From Cytophagales bacterium (GTDB taxonomy: Bacteria > Bacteroidota > Bacteroidia > Cytophagales > Cyclobacteriaceae): a stretch of 5,349 nt of DNA. Below the pieces are notes generated by a model. That model saw only the letters and a list, made by a program, of their open reading frames with translations, was not told the origin of the DNA and did no database searches. Location: positions 1 through 5,349 of the forward strand of contig DPLR01000289.1 of NCBI GenBank assembly GCA_003541895.1. The letters run 5' to 3'. Of the stretch, positions 1 to 5,349 are shown one piece after another. Within the stretch, counting starts at the first letter, position 1. Each line of letters opens with the position of its first letter. A program made the position numbers and the translations under genes.

Positions 1-631
1 AAAATCCAAACAAAAGCAACATCGCCTTTCTGAAATCCAACCGTGCATAGGTAAAAAGGATTACGATTGAGCCAACCAAGAAAACCGCATAACTAAAAAC
101 GAACAGAGAGGCTAAGCCCAAGTAAAATCCAATGCTGAGAATCGTATCATCGCGCTGAGCCTTGAATTCAATTTCCTTGAAGAGACTGTTCAGAGCAAAC
201 AGCAAACAGGTAGAGCCAAATAATTCGTTCGAAGCCGAAAGAACATCAAACGAAAAAAAGCAGAGCACGCCAAAAACCAACGCGGGGAAATAATTGCTTT
301 CGTTATAGGCTTTGTTCCGGATTAGTATTATCGAAAAAAAACTCGCTTGAAAAAATAGAATAAATAAAGCAACAAGGTGTCTCGCTGTTAACGACCGACT
401 AAAAATTAACTCAATCCACCGATGAAACTGAGCTGCAAGCCAAGGCGTGTTATCAATTAACTTGATGTACATCTCCTTACCTTCATTGAGAGCCTCGCCT
501 ATAACAATTGACTTCAACTCTGGCAGGGTCACGGGTGGTGCTATTACAAGTATAGGCAGTGCCATGATTATCATCATGAGCAAAACGCCAAGCAACCGAT
601 ACGGATCATTTAAACGAAAAAAGCGGAGCAC
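1..631 (-). CDS. Multi-pass inner-membrane protein, DUF6427-like, 3' end cut by window edge
   Basis: The reading frame is open from a GTG at 631 down to base 1, giving 210 complete codons; the C-terminus is outside the window. An in-frame TAA lies three codons upstream of the GTG and the next in-frame ATG is codon 19, inside the first membrane helix, so GTG is the likely start. The protein begins MLRFFRLNDPYRLLG. Hydrophobic segments are seen at about residues 13-31, 84-103, 114-130, 136-148, 166-183 and 184-194. The stretch around 159-195, with a DD-x-IL-x-x-GF-x-LGLASLF pattern, resembles what I recall of the Bacteroidota family DUF6427, which has no assigned reaction. The family name is from memory; the membrane nature and the frame are directly visible. 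It is transcribed divergently from rbfA. A glycosyltransferase-like or polymerase-like membrane protein is an alternative. Confidence 0.75.
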   Translation of the reverse strand, partial: MLRFFRLNDPYRLLGVLLMMIIMALPILVIAPPVTLPELKSIVIGEALNEGKEMYIKLIDNTPWLAAQFHRWIELIFSRSLTARHLVALFILFFQASFFSIILIRNKAYNESNYFPALVFGVLCFFSFDVLSASNELFGSTCLLFALNSLFKEIEFKAQRDDTILSIGFYLGLASLFVFSYAVFLVGSIVILFTYARLDFRKAMLLLFGF

Positions 632-648
632 TCTGTTTTATTAAAATG

Positions 649-656
649 CAAATAAA
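649..656 (-). promoter_or_regulatory. Weak -7-like box for the DUF6427-like gene
   Basis: On the minus strand this reads TTTATTTG, one mismatch from the Bacteroidota -7 consensus TAnnTTTG. It ends 17 bases before the GTG start at 631. I found no convincing TTTG -33 element at the usual distance. Low-complexity AT-rich sequence makes chance matches easy. Confidence 0.22.
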
Positions 657-696
657 TCAAAATTTTGGTTAGCGATAAATGCTGTACGGGGTTTTG

Positions 697-704
697 TATC
701 TTTA
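697..704 (+). promoter_or_regulatory. -7-like box directly before rbfA
   Basis: The sequence TATCTTTA matches TAnnTTTG except for the last base and ends four bases before the rbfA ATG at 709. If it is a real -7 element, transcription would start at or next to the start codon, making a leaderless or nearly leaderless mRNA. A TTTG at 664-667 is 29 bases upstream, too far for a standard -33 element. Confidence 0.33.
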
Positions 705-708
705 CACC

Positions 709-1068
709 ATGAGCGTACGACAACAGAAATACGGGCGGCTGATCCAAAAAGAACTGAGTGATATTTTTTTAAAGGATAAACGAAGCATTCTTGAAAATAC
801 CTTCGTTACCATTGCAGAAGTACGGATGAGCCCCGACTTAAGTGTAGCAAAAGTTTATTTGAGCATGACCTTGGCCAAAAATAAAAATTCTCTTTTGGCA
901 AGCATTAATGCGCACAAAAGTGAAATAAGAAAAGCATTGGGCGATCGCATCCGCAATCAGGCACGGATTGTGCCAGAACTTGTCTTCATTATTGATGAAG
1001 TAGAGGAAAATGCCCAACGAATTGAAGACTTGCTGAAAAGCCTCAATATCCCCAAAGAAGAAAAATAA
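709..1068 (+). CDS. rbfA: 30S ribosome-binding factor RbfA
   Basis: RbfA is a small cytoplasmic KH-fold protein that binds the immature 30S subunit near the 5' end of 16S rRNA (helix 1 region) and helps late maturation and cold adaptation. The 119-aa product has the family's usual length. It shows the typical N-terminus (MSVRQQKYGRLIQKELSDIF), the strand motif VRMSPDLSVAKVYLS at residues 38-52, and the RIVPELVF motif at 86-93, followed by the final helix with E-x-x-QRIEDLL. The frame also opens at an ATG at 679, but that adds a non-family extension (MLYGVLYLYT) and would cover the promoter-like box at 697-704; the ATG at 709 matches where RbfA proteins normally begin. No Shine-Dalgarno is seen, as is common in Bacteroidota. 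The permease gene follows after 12 bases, so the two are probably one operon. Confidence 0.95.
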   Translation: MSVRQQKYGRLIQKELSDIFLKDKRSILENTFVTIAEVRMSPDLSVAKVYLSMTLAKNKNSLLASINAHKSEIRKALGDRIRNQARIVPELVFIIDEVEENAQRIEDLLKSLNIPKEEK

Positions 1069-1080
1069 TTTTATCGATTG

Positions 1081-2304
1081 ATGAACCTGCCGCTCTTCAT
1101 TGCACGAAGATATTTTTTGTCGAAGCGGAAAGTCAATTTCATTAATATCATTTCAGTTCTGTCAATGATTGGTGTGGCCTTTTCCACGGCTGCGTTGGTT
1201 ATTGTTCTTTCCGTTTTCAATGGGCTTGAAGGATTGCTCCGAAGTTTGAACAACGCGTTCGATCCGGAAATTAAAATTGAGGCTGCCCAGGGAAAATCAT
1301 TCGTTGTGAACGATTCTCTTCTGAATCAAATCAAATCAGTCAAAAACGTTGAAGTTGTAACTGAGGTAATTGAAGACTACGCGTACATCCGCTACCGCGA
1401 TGCCGATATGGTGGTGACTATGAAAGGAGTCGGGGATAATTTTGTAGATCAGCATCGGCTCGATAATAGTATTGTTGGTGGTGAATTGAAACTGAAAGAT
1501 TCAACAGGCAATTATGCAATTGTCGGCCGGGGAGTGAAGTACGCGCTCTCTATTTCGGTGGAAGAGTCCATCTATCCGCTCCAAGTTTTTTATATCAAGA
1601 ATGTAAAGTCGTCCGTAATTGATCCATCCAAATTATACAGTGCACGAAATGTGATGCCCGGTGGCGTTTTCTCCATCGAAAAAAATGTAGACGAGAATAA
1701 CATTTTCCTTCCGTTGGATTTAGTTGCCGATCTTATGGATTACGGAAACAAACGCACTTCTCTTGAAATAAAAACGGTTGAAGGGTCAAGCGTTTCATCT
1801 GTGAAAGAAGACATTCAAAAAGTTATCGGGCAAAAATTCAAAGTGCTTACCAATGATGAGCAGCATCAAGACATTTACCGATTGCTCAAACTCGAAAAAT
1901 TATTCACGTTTATTTCACTCACGCTTTTAATTTTAGTTGCCTCTATCAATATTTTCTTTTCGTTGATGATGCTCGCCATCGACAAAAAGAAAGATGTCTC
2001 TGTACTGACTGCGCTCGGGTCTTCGTCTGGTTTGATCCAGAAAATATTTTTGGCTGAAGGCGCATTGATTGCGTTCAGCGGAGCTTTGTTCGGTTTACTT
2101 CTAGGCGGAATTGTTTGTTGGGCTCAGCAACAATTTGGATTGGTGGGCATGGGCATGGACAGCTCTATCGTTAATAGTTATCCCGTTGAAATGCGGATAC
2201 AAGATTTTCTTTCGGTGAGTGTGGTTATAGTGGCGATCACTTTGGTAATTTCAATTTACCCTTCTTCGCTCGCGTCAAAATCGTATTCGGTGCAGCACCT
2301 GTAA
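1081..2304 (+). CDS. ABC transporter permease of the LolC/LolE (FtsX/MacB) type
   Basis: This 407-aa protein has the FtsX/MacB permease layout: one membrane helix near the N-terminus (about residues 21-46, ending SVFNG), a large periplasmic domain (about 47-272), then three helices at about 275-299, 322-346 and 376-394. Between helices 2 and 3 lies the hallmark cytoplasmic loop, DKKKDVSVLTALGSSSGLIQ at 301-320, then IFLAEG, which in this family contacts the ATPase. In LolCDE the permeases pull outer-membrane lipoproteins from the inner membrane for transfer to LolA; the length and N-terminus (LPLFIARRYF) fit LolC/LolE better than cell-division FtsX. The specific substrate is inference. No ATPase gene is in the window, so its partner must be encoded elsewhere. 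A TTG at 1078 in frame would add one residue; the ATG at 1081 is the simpler start. It sits 12 bases after rbfA and its stop is 3 bases from the convergent prfA stop. Confidence 0.88.
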   Translation: MNLPLFIARRYFLSKRKVNFINIISVLSMIGVAFSTAALVIVLSVFNGLEGLLRSLNNAFDPEIKIEAAQGKSFVVNDSLLNQIKSVKNVEVVTEVIEDYAYIRYRDADMVVTMKGVGDNFVDQHRLDNSIVGGELKLKDSTGNYAIVGRGVKYALSISVEESIYPLQVFYIKNVKSSVIDPSKLYSARNVMPGGVFSIEKNVDENNIFLPLDLVADLMDYGNKRTSLEIKTVEGSSVSSVKEDIQKVIGQKFKVLTNDEQHQDIYRLLKLEKLFTFISLTLLILVASINIFFSLMMLAIDKKKDVSVLTALGSSSGLIQKIFLAEGALIAFSGALFGLLLGGIVCWAQQQFGLVGMGMDSSIVNSYPVEMRIQDFLSVSVVIVAITLVISIYPSSLASKSYSVQHL

Positions 2305-2327
2305 AAATTATTTCTGGCCTTCGGCCA
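2303..2327 (-). terminator. Weak hairpin plus T-run at the prfA 3' end
   Basis: On the minus strand the last prfA codons contain a perfect 5-bp stem with a 3-base loop, TGGCCGAAGGCCA (2315-2327). A run of five T follows at 2307-2303, but seven bases separate it from the stem. A classical intrinsic terminator has the T-run directly after the stem, so this is only a possible weak terminator. It is nevertheless the only terminator-like structure between the convergent permease and prfA. Confidence 0.22.
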
Positions 2328-3378
2328 TCTTCTCTGCGGTCTCTGCAATTTTCAGTTGCTCTATAAAATCATCGACTTCTCCATTCATAATGGCCGGAAG
2401 GTTGTGTTGTGTGTAACCAATGCGATGGTCCGTAACCCGGCTTTGCGGATAATTGTACGTTCTGATTTTTTCAGACCGATCGCCACTACGCACTTGGCTC
2501 CTACGCGAGGCTCCGATTTCAGCCTGTTGCTTCTCTACTTCCATTTCATACAATTTTGTTCGAAGCATCTGTAATGCTCGCTCGCGGTTGCCATGTTGAG
2601 AGCGTTCTACTTGGCACGTGATCACGATTCCTGTTGGCTTGTGCGTGAGCTGCACTTTGGTTTCAACCTTGTTTACGTTCTGGCCACCCGCACCGCTCGA
2701 TCGTGCGGTCTGAAATTCAAGATCGGCCGGATTCAATTCAACATCAACTTCTTCAGCTTCGGGCAAAACCACAACCGAAGCTGCCGAGTTATGCACGCGC
2801 CCTTGTTGTTCGGTTTCAGGCACGCGCTGCACGCGGTGCACACCCGACTCGTATTTCAACAAACCATAGGCACCTTCACCTTCAACACTTGTAATCACTT
2901 CTTTGTAACCGCCAGCGGTACCTTCGGTTACGTCCATTACTAAGAATTTGAATCCCCTGCGTTCGCAGAAGCGCTGATACATGCGCCAAAGGTCTCCGGC
3001 AAAAATCGCTGCTTCATCTCCACCGGTTCCCGCCCGAATTTCAAGAATGGCATTCTTTTCATCGTTTGGATCTTTTGGCATCAATAGTTCTTTGATTTCA
3101 TTTTCAAGGGCATCGCGCTTGGGCTCGAGTTCATCAATTTCCATTTTGGCCAGTTCGCGCAGCTCGGCATCTTTTTCTTTTTGCAGCACTTCTTTGGCGT
3201 GTTTAATTCCATCCAACGAAGCTTGATATTGATCGTACTTTATAACGACTTTCTCAAGATCGCGATACTCTTTGCTGAGCTGCTGAAATCGCTTCTGATC
3301 CTTCATTGTTTCTGGCTGAACCAACAGCAATCCAACTTCTTCAAAGCGATTTTTTATTTCAACTAATTTTTCAATCAT
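2308..3378 (-). CDS. prfA: Peptide chain release factor 1 (RF1)
   Basis: RF1 reads the stop codons UAA and UAG in the ribosomal A site and triggers hydrolysis of the peptidyl-tRNA. The 356-aa product has the normal length and order of domains: an N-terminal coiled-coil-rich domain (about 1-105), the [19 protein letters not shown] segment at 112-130, the codon-reading domain with a P-x-T tripeptide (PET, 187-189; PAT in E. coli RF1), and the catalytic loop [12 protein letters not shown] at 229-240 with the universal GGQ at 231-233. The signature [20 protein letters not shown] at 301-320 is also present. The P-x-T tripeptide, rather than the SPF of RF2, fixes the identity as RF1. The glutamine of GGQ is normally methylated by PrmC, which is not encoded here. 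It starts with ATG at 3378, preceded by a hairpin and a good -7 box, so it seems to be transcribed from its own promoter. Confidence 0.98.
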   Translation of the reverse strand: MIEKLVEIKNRFEEVGLLLVQPETMKDQKRFQQLSKEYRDLEKVVIKYDQYQASLDGIKHAKEVLQKEKDAELRELAKMEIDELEPKRDALENEIKELLMPKDPNDEKNAILEIRAGTGGDEAAIFAGDLWRMYQRFCERRGFKFLVMDVTEGTAGGYKEVITSVEGEGAYGLLKYESGVHRVQRVPETEQQGRVHNSAASVVVLPEAEEVDVELNPADLEFQTARSSGAGGQNVNKVETKVQLTHKPTGIVITCQVERSQHGNRERALQMLRTKLYEMEVEKQQAEIGASRRSQVRSGDRSEKIRTYNYPQSRVTDHRIGYTQHNLPAIMNGEVDDFIEQLKIAETAEKMAEGQK

Positions 3379-3385
3379 AATTCAA

Positions 3386-3402
3386 TCCCGATTTTTTCGG
3401 GA
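3386..3402 (-). repeat. Compact inverted repeat in the prfA leader
   Basis: The plus strand reads TCCCGATTTTTTCGGGA, a perfect 6-bp stem (TCCCGA/TCGGGA) around a five-base loop. It sits 7 bases upstream of the prfA ATG and, on the minus strand, begins about four bases after the -7-like box at 3406-3413. It would therefore form a stem-loop at the extreme 5' end of the prfA mRNA. A role in mRNA stability or initiation is inference; it could also be a dispersed short genomic repeat. Confidence 0.6.
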
Positions 3403-3405
3403 GCG

Positions 3406-3413
3406 CAAATTTA
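3406..3413 (-). promoter_or_regulatory. Bacteroidota -7 box for prfA
   Basis: On the minus strand this reads TAAATTTG, an exact match to the known Bacteroidota -7 consensus TAnnTTTG. Transcription would start near 3402, giving a leader of about 24 bases before the ATG at 3378. The -33 element is poor: the nearest candidate, TTG at 3440-3438, is 24 bases upstream, slightly more than the usual 19-21. Confidence 0.5.
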
Positions 3414-3529
3414 ACAAATCATTTTTTGGGCACTGTTCAATCTTGTAAAAAGAGGTGTTCACTTTTCAACAGCTGGAACAAGTCAATCGCGTTTTCATTC
3501 GAATTTTAAAGGCTTGATAACTGCTGAAC

Positions 3530-3537
3530 GATTTTTG
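3530..3537 (+). promoter_or_regulatory. -7-like box before the small Gly-rich membrane protein gene
   Basis: GATTTTTG differs from TAnnTTTG only in the first base and ends 23 bases before the ATG at 3561, a plausible distance. No good -33 TTTG is placed correctly. Apart from this box and the prfA leader elements, I see nothing definite in the 182-bp intergenic region 3379-3560. Confidence 0.3.
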
Positions 3538-3560
3538 CAGCTCTCGGTAATAAAAATGAT

Positions 3561-3866
3561 ATGGCAAAAGGCTGCTTGTTTCTTATGCTCGGCTTCATGG
3601 CATTGTTGGCTATCCCCATTTGCATTGGCGTAGCCGGAGGAGTTTTTGGTTTGCTTGCCGGATTGATCGGAGGGATTTTCGGATTAGTCTTTGGTGTCCT
3701 TGGCGGGATCGTTGAAATTATCGCCTCCATTTTCAAAGGCATCTTCCACTTGTTTTTTGGGTGGCACAATGATTTTGGCTTTCATCATCATTGGCATTTC
3801 AATGGCTACATTTTTGCCGCTTCAGTTGTGCTGATCATTGTTATCGTCACACGCAAAAAGAATTAA
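3561..3866 (+). CDS. Small Gly-rich membrane protein with 11-residue repeats, unknown function
   Basis: I do not recognise this 101-aa protein. It begins MAKGCLFLML and is hydrophobic through residue 67. Residues 25-68 form four tandem 11-residue units with the pattern x-G-G-[VI]-F-G-L-x-x-G-x, well kept in units 1 and 2 and degraded in units 3 and 4. The glycines at 26, 30, 34, 38 and at 37, 41, 45, 49 make two overlapping GxxxG zippers, typical of tightly packed transmembrane helices. A polar patch with H63, H69, H75, H76, H77 and H79 plus W68 and W78 follows, then a last helix at about 83-96 and a basic RKKN end. Location in the inner membrane is inference from hydrophobicity. There is no clear signal peptide cleavage site. 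The gene stands alone between prfA (divergent) and the secreted-protein gene (convergent); its stop codon overlaps the latter's stop. A Pro-rich frame on the opposite strand is its antisense shadow. Confidence 0.75.
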   Translation: MAKGCLFLMLGFMALLAIPICIGVAGGVFGLLAGLIGGIFGLVFGVLGGIVEIIASIFKGIFHLFFGWHNDFGFHHHWHFNGYIFAASVVLIIVIVTRKKN

Positions 3867-4888
3867 TTCAAAATCCGCAGTTCTTGCTTCAGTGAAAGAA
3901 TGTGATTCTTTAATGCATCCTGCCACGTTTCATCGGCATCCCACTTTGAGCCCAGAAAAATATTTCCGTATTCGTTGTTCTTGAAATAGAATTTATAAAT
4001 CATCTTTTTAGATCGAATCGTTTTGATTTTCGGTTCATTGTTCTCGAAATAATTGGTGGAAAGAGAACTTGCTGTCTGCGAAATGTCATAACCCAAGATA
4101 TCGCGGGCAACATCTCCGCGCGTGTGAACAAAGCGAAGTACAAACCGATATCCTTTGGCGTCCAGTTCAGATTCTTTCAAGGTTGGGTCGACCAGATCAT
4201 ATTTCATCGGATAAATTTCTTCCAACAACTTTTTGAGCTGTTCGTCATCGGCTTCATTTCCAAAACGTGGAATTGCCACCTTGGATGTGCGGATGTCCAT
4301 CGAAAATTTTTCATCTCGCTTTCCTAAAAAGAAATTCAATGAAATACCCGTCTCGGGCAAATCGCTGATGAGAAAGTTGGCTTTCTTTTCAGAGCTTACC
4401 GCAAACCGATAAACGGTGCGAAGCAACTCAGCCAACGAAGCATTGCTCTGCTTCCACGACACATGTTCTTTGTCGGCAAATGTTTTTGTTCCGTTGTATT
4501 CGGTAAAGATAATTTGATAAAGCCCGTCAATTTTTTGCAAAAGGATCAGGTATTTAATCACTCGCTTGCTGAAATAGTTGGAGTAAATACGCGATGGATC
4601 TGCTCCCGACAAAACGTAATCAACATCAAAGTAGCCAACGGCATCAATTCCGGCTTGCTGAAAATATTTTTGAACTTGCTGCAGTTCGGTTTGCGTAAAA
4701 GCATATTCATAAAGAACCACCGACCGCTGCGAAAGGATTCCCTGCGGCAGCGACAAACCGTAATTAAGCGTAGACGTGAAATTACTTTCTTCGCTTGAGG
4801 GCTGAGCAAACGAAGCTGAAAACACCAACGAAAAAAATACGGCTATTCGGAACACAAAAAATTTATTTTTAAAAACGGAGTTGCTCAT
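3863..4888 (-). CDS. Secreted (periplasmic) protein of unknown function with Sec signal peptide
   Basis: I do not recognise the family. The 341-aa product starts with a clear Sec signal peptide: a short basic region (K7, K9, R14), a hydrophobic core at about 10-23, and a likely signal peptidase I site SASFA-QP after A28. There is no lipobox and no cysteine anywhere in the protein, so it is probably a soluble periplasmic or outer-membrane-associated protein, not a lipoprotein. The mature part is rich in Tyr and Phe with alternating strand- and helix-like stretches (for example YLILLQKIDGLYQIIFTEYN at 113-132 and EQLKKLLEEIYPMKYDL at 216-232), consistent with a mixed alpha/beta fold; no repeat or catalytic motif is evident. 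It has no C-terminal sorting domain. It lies 24 bases after the membrane-protein gene at 4913-5349 and has no promoter box of its own that I can see, suggesting co-transcription. Its TAA overlaps the convergent TAA at 3864-3866. Confidence 0.85.
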   Translation of the reverse strand: MSNSVFKNKFFVFRIAVFFSLVFSASFAQPSSEESNFTSTLNYGLSLPQGILSQRSVVLYEYAFTQTELQQVQKYFQQAGIDAVGYFDVDYVLSGADPSRIYSNYFSKRVIKYLILLQKIDGLYQIIFTEYNGTKTFADKEHVSWKQSNASLAELLRTVYRFAVSSEKKANFLISDLPETGISLNFFLGKRDEKFSMDIRTSKVAIPRFGNEADDEQLKKLLEEIYPMKYDLVDPTLKESELDAKGYRFVLRFVHTRGDVARDILGYDISQTASSLSTNYFENNEPKIKTIRSKKMIYKFYFKNNEYGNIFLGSKWDADETWQDALKNHILSLKQELRILN

Positions 4889-4912
4889 AAGTTATTGTCA
4901 ACCACGAATTGC

Positions 4913-5349
4913 TTACGAACTATAAATTATTGTTAGTAGTATCGGTACAGTAATAATGATTGAGATTATCAAAGGAATCCAAATTGGCTTCGCTCTATAT
5001 TTGATTTCTTTCCCGATAAACTTATCCCAGAAAGTAGTTGTTAATCCCAACCCACCAGCAATGTTAAGCAGATACGTCCAAAATATATTTGATGGCATCA
5101 AATTAACAATAAAGGCAGTCAGTGCTGTATATATGATACCGAAGACTATAACTATCAACTTCCTTTTTGTATCGTTAATGTTAAACGATAAAAGAACGGC
5201 CCCAAAAATCACACTGAATAATATGGAAAAAACCCTTATCGCTCCTTTAGAATATAGCAATGGTGCGCTAGTATCTGTGACAATATCTTTCTTCCAGGAG
5301 TTTGAGACAAACAACCCATCATCATCACTCTCTGCTTTTTTTCTAGTTT
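4913..5349 (-). CDS. Four-helix membrane protein of unknown function, 5' end cut by window edge
   Basis: The frame is open from the right edge to the TAA at 4913-4915, 145 codons in view. The only in-frame start-like codons near the edge are non-ATG (TTG at 5314-5312), and the sequence upstream of it stays open and protein-like (RKKAESDDDGLFVSNSWKKD), so the true start is probably outside the window. After this acidic then basic cytoplasmic-looking stretch come four hydrophobic segments: SKGAIRVFSILFSVIFGAVL, LIVIVFGIIYTALTAFIV, WTYLLNIAGGLGLTTTF and PIWIPLIISIIITVPILLTI. Between helices 3 and 4 is the short loop WDKFIGKEIKYRAKPIW. This organisation reminds me of uncharacterised Bacteroidota membrane proteins, but I cannot name a family. 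It is upstream of, and 24 bases from, the secreted-protein gene, which suggests one transcript. Confidence 0.75.
   Translation of the reverse strand, partial: TRKKAESDDDGLFVSNSWKKDIVTDTSAPLLYSKGAIRVFSILFSVIFGAVLLSFNINDTKRKLIVIVFGIIYTALTAFIVNLMPSNIFWTYLLNIAGGLGLTTTFWDKFIGKEIKYRAKPIWIPLIISIIITVPILLTIIYSS

Noticed and set aside
447..644. Plus-strand frame of 65 codons
   Set aside because: It overlaps the start of the minus-strand DUF6427-like gene, which has the better protein features; this frame looks like its shadow.
679..708. Ten-codon N-terminal extension of rbfA
   Set aside because: The extension MLYGVLYLYT does not resemble RbfA and overlaps the promoter-like box; the ATG at 709 fits the family.
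1071..1253. Minus-strand frame of 60 codons
   Set aside because: Antisense to the N-terminus of the permease; no independent support.
2593..2943. Plus-strand frame of 116 codons inside prfA, and smaller ones at 2356-2574, 2703-2894, 2981-3226 and 3181-3366
   Set aside because: All are antisense to the unmistakable RF1 gene and show no family features.
3443..3468. Imperfect hairpin around GTGTTCAC in the 3379-3560 intergenic region
   Set aside because: The short stem depends on wobble pairs and has no T-run or known motif; not supportable as a terminator or RNA element.
3506..3769. Minus-strand frame of 87 codons, rich in Pro
   Set aside because: It is the antisense of the Gly-rich gene: glycine codons read as proline on the other strand. 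The plus frame has membrane-protein logic and a plausible promoter; this one has neither.
4347..4357. Inverted repeat CCCGTCTCGGG, resembling the prfA leader hairpin
   Set aside because: Only a 4-bp stem with a 3-base loop inside a coding sequence; expected by chance.
4124..4798. Plus-strand frames at 4124-4327 and 4463-4798 and a minus-strand frame at 4558-4809
   Set aside because: They lie within the secreted-protein gene, whose frame carries a convincing signal peptide and continuous coding sequence.

Overview
The window looks like ordinary chromosomal sequence from a member of the Bacteroidota, most likely a Cytophagales-type bacterium. The evidence is a Bacteroidota-style membrane protein (DUF6427-like) at the left edge, the neighbouring pair rbfA and a LolC/LolE-type permease, absence of Shine-Dalgarno sequences before the starts, and promoter-like TAnnTTTG boxes upstream of several genes. 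All six stop codons in view are TAA. I see no mobile element, CRISPR array, tRNA, rRNA or phage gene.

Layout, left to right. Positions 1-631 (minus) hold the N-terminal 210 codons of a multi-pass membrane protein that starts at GTG and runs off the left edge. It is divergent from rbfA (709-1068, plus), a 30S ribosome maturation factor. After 12 bases comes an FtsX/LolCE-type ABC permease (1081-2304, plus), probably in the same operon. It converges, with only 3 bases between stops, on prfA (2308-3378, minus), peptide chain release factor 1. A 182-bp intergenic region (3379-3560) carries the prfA promoter candidate and a compact hairpin, and leads to a small Gly-rich membrane protein of 101 aa (3561-3866, plus). 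That gene ends inside the stop codon of a convergent gene for an unrecognised secreted protein of 341 aa (3863-4888, minus). Upstream of that gene, and probably co-transcribed with it, is a four-helix membrane protein (4913-5349, minus) whose start lies beyond the right edge.

Functionally, rbfA and prfA serve translation (30S maturation and termination at UAA/UAG). The permease probably serves lipoprotein release or another MacB/FtsX-type envelope task. The remaining four genes are envelope proteins of unknown role. The best candidate for something undescribed is the 101-aa membrane protein: it is built from four tandem 11-residue repeats with two overlapping GxxxG zippers and followed by a His/Trp-rich segment. 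I do not see an evident new multi-gene system.
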